33,408 bases of DNA, taken from assembly GCA_002687905.1 (NCBI GenBank), contig NZBM01000005.1:1-33408 (forward strand), in the 5' to 3' direction. The notes under the pieces were generated by a model that ran no database searches, was not told where the DNA came from, and saw only the letters and a list, made by a program, of their open reading frames with translations. The stretch's first letter is position 1, and every line of letters begins with the position of its first letter. Shown piece after piece: positions 21,352-27,183 of this stretch. The DNA comes from a bacterium. Its GTDB lineage: Bacteria; Patescibacteriota; Minisyncoccia; Phycocordibacterales; JABMNX01. The position numbers were made by a program, and so were the translations under genes.

Positions 21352-22238
21352 GTACAGTATTCTTGAATTAGTCCGAACGCATTTTTCCGAAAAAATCCCC
21401 CCGCGAAAATCCGAAAATGCGGCGGAGCCGCACCGCTCAAAACCGCAAAAGAACCCGGAGAAAAACACCGGCTCGAACCATATTTTAATTTTGGGGGAAG
21501 AAAATTTTTTAATCATAAAACTTATGAGTAGAGAAAATCCTTTTTCAAAACCTCCCGAGGAAAAAGAACCCGTAAAAGGGGAAGGTTTTAGTATGCGAGA
21601 AGGAAATCCTTTTAGTAAGCCTGTTGGCCCAGGTTTAGAGTTTAGGCCAGGAGAGACCAATGAAACTGCATTAGCAAGACAAGAGAAAGAAGAAGCAGTA
21701 AGAGAGAAGTTACGACAAGAGTACCAAGAAAAAGAAGCAAATATGACGCCCGAAGAAAAAGCGCAACGAGCAGAAGAATGGGCACAGCAAGACCGTAAAT
21801 GGATGGCAGAATGGTTTGAAGATGGCATAAAGAGAAATGGTGAGTATTCAGAAGCTTTGCAAATTAAACAGAACGGAAGTCTTGACCGAGAAAAAAGAGT
21901 TGATGGTTTGTTGCCATTTATTGTAAGTGCCCACGATTTAAAGAGTCCTGAAGATTTATACAAATTGATATATAAAATTTCCCAGGAACACCCCGATTTA
22001 GATGTATTATTTGAAACTGATGCAAATGGGAAATGGATTAAGTATCGTGTTACTAAAAAAGTTGAAGCTAAGAAGTAATGTTTTTTCATAATTTTTGTAT
22101 TTGCTTTTAAATTTCTTTTTTGATCGCCGCCAAAGAAAAACTTGAAATTGTCATCGGCGCGGCTCCGCCGCATTTTCGGATTTTCGCGGGAGGATTTTTT
22201 CGGAAAAATGCGTTCGGACTAATTCAAGAATACTGTAC
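21352..22238. mobile_element. 887-bp element with 80-bp terminal inverted repeats
   Basis: The left end (21352-21431, GTACAGTATTCTTGAATTAG...) and right end (22159-22238) are reverse complements over 80 bp with a single mismatch (CCCCCC versus CCTCCC), and looser matching continues a few bases inward. Each end also folds on itself (CGCATTTT...AAAATGCG). If the ends are CAGT...ACTG, both flanks are TA, as for IS630/Tc1-mariner-type insertions. No transposase is present; the only good ORF is the 184-aa cargo gene. It interrupts the sequence just after a tRNA-Arg 3' fragment. Confidence 0.9.
21524..22078 (+). CDS. Cargo protein of the TIR element, unknown function
   Basis: 184 aa from the ATG at 21524; the track TTG at 21491 lies upstream. 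I do not recognise a family. The N-terminal third is low-complexity with a repeated NPFSKP motif (residues 5 and 28). A long charged helix or coiled coil follows (about residues 45-95, EKEEAVREKLRQEYQEKEAN). A C-terminal globular part (about 105-180, DGLLPFIVSAHDLKSPEDLY) follows in turn. There is no DDE, Ser or Tyr recombinase motif, no HUH motif, no signal peptide and no membrane segment. Being the only gene inside the inverted repeats, it may be a passenger or a mobility accessory factor. Confidence 0.72.
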   Translation: MSRENPFSKPPEEKEPVKGEGFSMREGNPFSKPVGPGLEFRPGETNETALARQEKEEAVREKLRQEYQEKEANMTPEEKAQRAEEWAQQDRKWMAEWFEDGIKRNGEYSEALQIKQNGSLDREKRVDGLLPFIVSAHDLKSPEDLYKLIYKISQEHPDLDVLFETDANGKWIKYRVTKKVEAKK

Positions 22239-22252
22239 AGATTAGGATTTGA

Positions 22253-22258
22253 TATAAT
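22253..22258 (+). promoter_or_regulatory. TATAAT box, leaderless arrangement
   Basis: TGA-TATAAT ends 6 nt before the ATG at 22265. The -35 position would fall at the outer tip of the TIR element (around 22230-22235), so that insertion may have supplied or changed the promoter. Confidence 0.55.
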
Positions 22259-22264
22259 CTCCTT

Positions 22265-22582
22265 ATGGATGAGAGAGAAATGCACCGAAAGATTCTTGAG
22301 TTGACCGAAGATAATAACAGGTTGTTGCGCAAGATGAGGCGAGGTGCTATTTGGGGTGGAATTTTTAAGTTAATCTGGCTTGCGATTTTGATTGGTGTTC
22401 CTGTGTATCTTTATGTTACATTTCTTCAGCCCATCCTTGGAGATGTAATAAATACTATCGAGACAGTACAGGACACAGGAGAGCAAATTCAGGGATTAGG
22501 GTCTGGTTTAGGTGACCAGCTGAGGTCTTTCTTTGACCAGTTGAAAGGAGCGCAAGATGGGGTAGAATTCCCTACAATATAA
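22265..22582 (+). CDS. Small single-helix membrane protein, unknown function
   Basis: 105 aa: a charged N-terminal helix (residues 1-27, MDEREMHRKILELTEDNNRL), one transmembrane helix at about 30-53 (GIFKLIWLAILIGVPVYLYV) and an extracytoplasmic amphipathic helix region ending GVEFPTI. Family not recognised by motif. Its TAA stop is followed with no gap by the first base of tRNA-Phe, so mRNA and tRNA are probably one transcript that is cut by RNase P. Confidence 0.72.
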   Translation: MDEREMHRKILELTEDNNRLLRKMRRGAIWGGIFKLIWLAILIGVPVYLYVTFLQPILGDVINTIETVQDTGEQIQGLGSGLGDQLRSFFDQLKGAQDGVEFPTI

Positions 22583-22655
22583 GCTCAGGTAGCTCAGTTG
22601 GTAGAGCACTTGTCTGAAGAACAAGGGGTCGCCGGTTCGAGACCGGCCCTGAGCA
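22583..22655 (+). tRNA. tRNA-Phe (anticodon GAA)
   Basis: Acceptor GCTCAGG/CCTGAGC, D arm GCTC/GAGC, anticodon loop CTGAAGA (GAA), T arm GCCGG-TTCGAGA-CCGGC, discriminator A. CCA is not encoded. A hairpin with CGGGCA/TGCCCG (22663-22689) follows, then element C. Confidence 0.96.
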
Positions 22656-22696
22656 CAAGATGAATTCGGGCATGAGTTGCCCGTATTTCATTTTGA

Positions 22697-22826
22697 GGCT
22701 GGTCTCGAAAGACGGACTCAGCACCTAATGCGTTAGGTGCTGGGGAGTCCAGGCAGGAGGCACTTACCAAAAACCTTACGATATATCGTAAGGTTTTTGG
22801 TTTAGTGAGCTGTCGCCGAGACCGCC
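22697..22826 (+). mobile_element. Target-mimicking structured element, copy C (after tRNA-Phe)
   Basis: The outer stem GGC-T-GGTCTC (22697-22706) pairs with GAGACC-GCC (22818-22826). Inside are GAAAGAC, hairpin 1 (GGACTCAGCACCTAA...TTAGGTGCTGGG), GAGTCCAGGCAGGAGGCACTT, hairpin 2 (ACCAAAAACCTTACGATATA and complement) and TTTAGTGAGCTGTCGCC. The left edge CTGGTCTCGAA is an inverted copy of the tRNA-Phe T-arm end (TTCGAGACCGG). The right edge GTCGCCGAGACCGCCC...AAGCACA follows the tRNA 3' end GTCGCCGGTTCGAGACCGGCCCTGAGCACA in direct orientation with gaps. Confidence 0.8.
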
Positions 22827-22842
22827 CCCAAGCACAAATTAA

Positions 22843-22888
22843 AATCAAAAAACAGCTCCATTTAATATCCTAGAGCTGTTTTTTGATT
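22843..22888. terminator. Bidirectional terminator before the glutaredoxin gene
   Basis: AATCAAAAAACAGCTC and GAGCTGTTTTTTGATT, a perfect 16-bp stem with a 14-nt loop. It has A/T runs on both sides and lies between the plus-strand tRNA-Phe region and the minus-strand glutaredoxin stop. Confidence 0.85.
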
Positions 22889-22893
22889 GAATC

Positions 22894-23136
22894 TTAAGCC
22901 TCTACACCAACGGCTTTTGCCAGCTTATTCTTGTCAAAACCAATCATCATCTCATCCCCTACAAAGATAACGGGCACGCTCATTTGTCCGCTTTTCTCCA
23001 TCATCTCTTGTCTTTTTTCCATATCCTCACCAACGTTATAATCGGTGTATTCAATACCTTTCTCTTTTAGAAAATCCTTTGTCAGCTGGCAAAAGTGACA
23101 AGTTGGAGTGCTATAAATTACTACTTTTTTATCCAT
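22894..23136 (-). CDS. Glutaredoxin / NrdH-like redox protein
   Basis: 80 aa with a thioredoxin fold. The active site CHFC is at residues 13-16 (STPTCHFCQLTKDFL), the cis-Pro in SVPVIFVGDEMMIGF is near residue 55, and the protein has the NrdH/glutaredoxin length. It transfers electrons through dithiol exchange. With trxB and nrdJ in the same window it is a plausible electron donor for ribonucleotide reductase, but they are in separate transcription units. It has its own TATAAT box (23167-23172). Confidence 0.9.
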   Translation of the reverse strand: MDKKVVIYSTPTCHFCQLTKDFLKEKGIEYTDYNVGEDMEKRQEMMEKSGQMSVPVIFVGDEMMIGFDKNKLAKAVGVEA

Positions 23137-23166
23137 AAATCTACAAACTAACTCTTAAATTAGACA

Positions 23167-23172
23167 ATTATA
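23167..23172 (-). promoter_or_regulatory. -10 box of the glutaredoxin gene
   Basis: Minus strand TGTGATATAAT contains a perfect TATAAT about 30 nt before the ATG; a -35 is not clear. Confidence 0.5.
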
Positions 23173-23179
23173 TCACACG

Positions 23180-23563
23180 CTAATCCCAAAAAATTAATAC
23201 TTCTATAAGATTATCAAGTACTCCTTTCTCTTCTATAAATGTCTCTTTTTCGCTAGCAGGCGCATTAACAATGACTATAACCTCCTCGCCTTCTCTAGCT
23301 ACCTCAAATTTACCTCTAAGCTCCTCCTCAAGCCCTCTTTCAGAGCTTAGTCTATCAATTTCAGACTCAAGTGCTTCTCCGCGCTCATTAAGATCATCAA
23401 GATACAATGCTCTTTGGTTTAGCCTATCCCCTGTCTCTTTCTCTTTTTTATAGACCCCAAATACACTATTTCCTAAAAAAACCACAACAACAAAAAGCGC
23501 AATGAGTGTGGGTATTGAGTATGCATATTGCTTTAGTTTCCTTCTCTCATGAAAATCAAACAT
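23180..23563 (-). CDS. Septum formation initiator (DivIC/FtsL-like)
   Basis: 127 aa from the ATG at 23563 (MFDFHERRKLKQYAYS); the track start at 23611 would read through the promoter. It is a bitopic protein: a short basic cytoplasmic part, a transmembrane helix at about 16-38 (SIPTLIALFVVVVFLGNSVFGVY), then a coiled coil (about 45-85, RLNQRALYLDDLNERGEALE). A short C-terminal region resembles FtsB/DivIC (the EEELRGKFEVAREGEEV segment). These proteins link the divisome to septal wall synthesis, consistent with ftsA, ftsZ and murJ nearby. Confidence 0.8.
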   Translation of the reverse strand: MFDFHERRKLKQYAYSIPTLIALFVVVVFLGNSVFGVYKKEKETGDRLNQRALYLDDLNERGEALESEIDRLSSERGLEEELRGKFEVAREGEEVIVIVNAPASEKETFIEEKGVLDNLIEVLIFWD

Positions 23564-23572
23564 GTGTGTTAG

Positions 23573-23580
23573 AGTATACC
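23573..23580. promoter_or_regulatory. Shared bidirectional -10 (divIC-like gene / 44-aa protein)
   Basis: AGTATACC reads TATACC on the plus strand (23575-23580) and TATACT on the minus strand (23573-23578). Each box is exactly 9 nt from the ATG of the gene it faces (23590 plus, 23563 minus). One palindromic TATA core could therefore drive two near-leaderless transcripts. Confidence 0.55.
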
Positions 23581-23589
23581 TTACAAAAT

Positions 23590-23724
23590 ATGCTTTTCGA
23601 TAAACGCACAAAAAAGGCGATAAAATACATCTGGATTGCCCTGGGAATTCTAATAATAATAAGTATGATTCTTCTTTTCGCGCCGGGCTTAATCCCCGGA
23701 TTTGGACATACTCAAGTATTTTAG
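23590..23724 (+). CDS. 44-aa membrane protein
   Basis: MLFDKRTKKAIKYIWIALGI begins a 44-aa single-helix protein: basic N-terminus, one transmembrane segment (about residues 14-33), short tail FGHTQVF. The track start at 23506 lies inside the divergent gene. The start is supported by the shared -10 box. Its TAG overlaps the TAA of the convergent lepA (stop codons share bases 23722-23723). Function unknown; the basic-helix style resembles small CPR membrane proteins. Confidence 0.6.
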   Translation: MLFDKRTKKAIKYIWIALGILIIISMILLFAPGLIPGFGHTQVF

Positions 23725-25490
23725 TTTCCTCTCATCATCTTTAGAAATACATCTTGAGGAATATTTGCTTTTGCTCTTTTTTGCATCTTCTTCTTGCCTT
23801 TTTTCTGCTTCTCCCAAAGCTTTCTTTTTCTTGTTACATCCCCTCCGTAAAGATGCCCTGTAACATCTTTTTTAAGAGCTGAAAGTTTCTTTGCTGAGAG
23901 TATCCTTCCAAGCGCACGTGCTTGAATTTTTGTTACAAAAAGTTGCTTCGGAAGAAGTTTGTATAGTCTGTCTACAACATCTTCTGCTTCTTCTTGAATT
24001 CTTCTTCTTGAGATAATTCGTGAAAATGCAGGAATCACTTCCTCTGCCACTAGAACGTCCAGCCGAACCACATCAGATTCACGCATATCAGCTAGTTCAT
24101 ATGAAATTGAAGCAAACCCAGATGAAATACCTTTGAGCTTGTCAAAGAAGTGCCTCATTAACTCTCTAAGGGGCATTTCTACATGAATTAAAGTCCTCTC
24201 GTCTTTAAGGTTTTCAGATTCCCCAACTAATCCTTCGTGCTCATGAAGAATTTGCATAATGGGTCCTATATATTCGCTTGGTGTAATAATCTCAATTCGT
24301 GCCCATTTCTCATATATCTTTGCTGCCTCGCCATCGTCTGGAAATTTTGAAGGTGTATATACGGTCTCTTTTTTTCCATTTTTATACTCTGCTTCATAAA
24401 TCGTAGTGGGAGTTGTTACAACTAAATCAAGATTGAATTCCCTTCTTAGTCTCTCGGTCACAATCTCTAAATGAAGCATTCCCAAAAAACCACATCTAAA
24501 TCCCCTGCCCATAACTCCTGATGTCTCTTCCTCATAAGTAAGAGAAGAATCAGATAGATGAAGTCTGTCTAGTGACTGCCTTAGAAGAACGAAGTCATCT
24601 TGGCTCTCCGGATAAACTGATGCCCATATAACGGGAGACGGCGTTAAGTAGCCAGAAAGTGCCTCTGCGCCACTTTTATCCTTAACCACTGTATCTCCAA
24701 CTGAAGCTACACCGGGCTCTTTTATTCCGGTTACAATGTAGCCTATTTCCCCAGCCTTAAGAGAATCAGTCTTTGTTGCGTCAGGTTTAAAAACTCCCAC
24801 TTCAAGTGAGTTAAAGGATTTCCCAGCTGCACTAAAAGATAATTTCTCATTGTTTTTTATCTCCCCATTAAAAACACGAACAAAAACAATAACGCCTCTG
24901 TGGTCAGAATATTGAAAATCAAAAACCAAAGCTTGTAGGTCGTCTTTATTTGATTTAGGAGGCGGAATTTCTTTGATTACTTTTTTTAAGACCTCATCTA
25001 TTCCTTCTCCTGTCTTGCCTGACGTAGTAATAATCTCATCCTCCTCAATCCCAAGAAGGACCGCTACCTCCTCTCTGATCTGCTCAACTCTTGCTAATTT
25101 TGAATCAATCTTACTTAAAACCGGTATTATTACCAATCCTAAATCCTCTGCCATTCTTAGAACAGAAAGTGTCTGAGCCTGAACGCCTTGAGTACTGTCA
25201 ACCAAAAGAATTACCCCTTCAACGGCTGTAAGAGCGCGTGATACTTCATAATAGAAATCAATATGACCCGGAGTATCTATTAAGTTTAAAGTGTACCCTT
25301 CGTGCTCCATTCGCACAGGCTGCATCTTGATTGTAATCCCGCGCTCTCTTTCAAGCTCCATTACATCAAGGACTTGCTCCTTCATTACTCTTTTAGGAAC
25401 AGTGCCTGTAACCTCTAACATTCTGTCTGCCAGAGTTGATTTTCCATGGTCAATATGCGCAATGATGCTGAAATTCCTTATTTTATCCAT
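23721..25490 (-). CDS. lepA: Elongation factor 4 (LepA)
   Basis: 589 aa from the ATG at 25490 (MDKIRNFSIIAHIDHGKST); the longer track form reads back over the murJ end. It is a translational GTPase with G1 AHIDHGKST, switch II G3 DTPGH, domain II, III and V homology to EF-G, and the EF4-specific C-terminal domain (KLKDVTGHLYGGD-like, here KKDVTGHLYGGDVTRKRKL). The G4 motif is SKID instead of NKID. Length is close to E. coli LepA (599). It follows murJ by 13 nt in the same operon. Confidence 0.95.
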   Translation of the reverse strand: MDKIRNFSIIAHIDHGKSTLADRMLEVTGTVPKRVMKEQVLDVMELERERGITIKMQPVRMEHEGYTLNLIDTPGHIDFYYEVSRALTAVEGVILLVDSTQGVQAQTLSVLRMAEDLGLVIIPVLSKIDSKLARVEQIREEVAVLLGIEEDEIITTSGKTGEGIDEVLKKVIKEIPPPKSNKDDLQALVFDFQYSDHRGVIVFVRVFNGEIKNNEKLSFSAAGKSFNSLEVGVFKPDATKTDSLKAGEIGYIVTGIKEPGVASVGDTVVKDKSGAEALSGYLTPSPVIWASVYPESQDDFVLLRQSLDRLHLSDSSLTYEEETSGVMGRGFRCGFLGMLHLEIVTERLRREFNLDLVVTTPTTIYEAEYKNGKKETVYTPSKFPDDGEAAKIYEKWARIEIITPSEYIGPIMQILHEHEGLVGESENLKDERTLIHVEMPLRELMRHFFDKLKGISSGFASISYELADMRESDVVRLDVLVAEEVIPAFSRIISRRRIQEEAEDVVDRLYKLLPKQLFVTKIQARALGRILSAKKLSALKKDVTGHLYGGDVTRKRKLWEKQKKGKKKMQKRAKANIPQDVFLKMMRGN

Positions 25491-25503
25491 ATGTAGACGG
25501 GGT

Positions 25504-27180
25504 CTATGAAAGGTCGCTCTGATCAGCCGAAACAGTGTTTGCCCTCCAGAACTTCTTTCTAATTGAAACCCAAACTTCTTCAATTTCCTTGTTTTTAAGA
25601 AGTTTAAGTGAAGAAACAAGTACGATTAATCCTAGAACACCTGAAATTAGACCCTGCAAAAATATACCCCAGAAAGTATTTAGGTCAAATACATCATCAA
25701 GTAAGTTAAGAGACATGTGAACGGCAACTCCCATAAGTAGTGATGAACTTAGAACCTGGAAAAACATTACACCTACGTGCCGCGACAGCCCTTCAAACAT
25801 TCTCCCAAATATTATCCAAAGAAATGCAATGTTTATAAAAGAAGCAATCGCATATCCGAGAGGCAACATCAGCACCACGGTGCCACTAATGCCCTCAACC
25901 CGAAGCAGTGATTCTACTGATTCTTGAAATGCCATATTTGACTGAAATATCTGGACTAGAATATATGCAAGCCCGATTGCTAGCACTGCGGTTAAAAAAT
26001 TAACAATGAGAGGAACTCTTGTCTTTCCAGCAGCATAAAAGCCTCTGATGAATAGAAGCGATAGACTTTGAGCAGAGAGTGCGATGATAAACAAAGCAAA
26101 CGACGCAGCAGTTAAACGCGTATCACTCCAATCAAATGCACCGGAGCCAAAAGCGACTCGAACGATTTGAGCTCGAAGAACAATAAAAAGCACTAAAGCT
26201 GGTGTTGCCCAGAACAAGATGTGCCTAGTTGCAACTAGAATATGGTCAAAGAATTCTCCTTTATCTCCATTTGAAAATAATCTCGCAAGAGTAGGAAACG
26301 CTGCGACCGAATAGCTTGCTCCAATTATCGCAAGGGGCACTTCGTGAAGATGGAGCGATAGATTAAAAACAGTAACAGAACCTTCCGCCATTAAAGCAGC
26401 GAATGCTATCAGCACAAAAAAAGATATGTTGTGAGAAGAGAGAGCTATTGTTCTTGGTAATGACAGTCTTATAACATCCCATAATTCAGAGAAATTAATT
26501 ATAAGTGTAATTTTCGATAGAAATTTAGATTTGTATATAAATGGCATCTGAATAGATAGGTGCATTAAAGCCCCCAAAACAACACCAAAACCAAGCCCTA
26601 AGATACCGAACGGCTCATACAAGAATAGCGCCCCTATTACAGTACCAATGTTGTATAAAACAGGACCAAGCGCGTAAAGCATAAACCTTCCATAAACTTG
26701 AGTAACGCTCGCAAAAATATTTGATAGGCCCAAAAGTATTGGCTGAAGAAGTAAGATCTGTGATAGAAGTATAAAGTCTCCACCATATTCAGACCCCACA
26801 AGAGATGGAAAAGCTATGGGGAGTATCTTCGGCATAATGAAGTAAAAAGCAATTCCGATTACAGATATTGCAATTGTAAAAGCAGAAAATACCGAGCCTA
26901 TAAAACGTCTGTTTTCTTCTTCAGAATTTTCCTTTGTAAGAAAAGGAATAAGGGCATACACAGACACCAAAGACGCAATTCCTACGAATAATAAATCTGG
27001 AATTCTAAAAGATGCGTAATAAACATCAAGTATAGTGCCGGCTCCAAAAAGATGCGCTAACACCCTGTCTCTTACAAGGCCGAGAAGTGCCGATAAAAGT
27101 GCAAACACACCAAGAAGATACGCGGCCTCATGGAGTCCGCGTATCTCTTGGTGAAGCAAGTTAATAATGCGCCTCACCAT
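25504..27180 (-). CDS. murJ: Lipid II flippase MurJ (MviN)
   Basis: A 558-aa polytopic protein of the MOP superfamily with about 14 transmembrane helices. The N-terminal region carries family features: SALLGLVRDRVLAHLFGAG with the conserved Arg residues, then LDVYYASFRIPDLL. It moves the peptidoglycan precursor lipid II across the membrane. It lies between the Wzy-like gene (3 nt) and lepA (13 nt) on the minus strand, in one operon. Length is slightly above E. coli MurJ (511). Confidence 0.94.
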   Translation of the reverse strand: MVRRIINLLHQEIRGLHEAAYLLGVFALLSALLGLVRDRVLAHLFGAGTILDVYYASFRIPDLLFVGIASLVSVYALIPFLTKENSEEENRRFIGSVFSAFTIAISVIGIAFYFIMPKILPIAFPSLVGSEYGGDFILLSQILLLQPILLGLSNIFASVTQVYGRFMLYALGPVLYNIGTVIGALFLYEPFGILGLGFGVVLGALMHLSIQMPFIYKSKFLSKITLIINFSELWDVIRLSLPRTIALSSHNISFFVLIAFAALMAEGSVTVFNLSLHLHEVPLAIIGASYSVAAFPTLARLFSNGDKGEFFDHILVATRHILFWATPALVLFIVLRAQIVRVAFGSGAFDWSDTRLTAASFALFIIALSAQSLSLLFIRGFYAAGKTRVPLIVNFLTAVLAIGLAYILVQIFQSNMAFQESVESLLRVEGISGTVVLMLPLGYAIASFINIAFLWIIFGRMFEGLSRHVGVMFFQVLSSSLLMGVAVHMSLNLLDDVFDLNTFWGIFLQGLISGVLGLIVLVSSLKLLKNKEIEEVWVSIRKKFWRANTVSADQSDLS

Positions 27181-27183
27181 TTT

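Noticed and set aside
21313-22173. 286-aa minus-strand ORF spanning the TIR element, longer than the plus-strand cargo ORF.
   Set aside because: Its composition (Ser, Phe, Cys rich; no domain) is that of an antisense shadow, and it runs through the left inverted repeat and tRNA fragment. The plus-strand ORF has normal protein composition with helical and globular parts.
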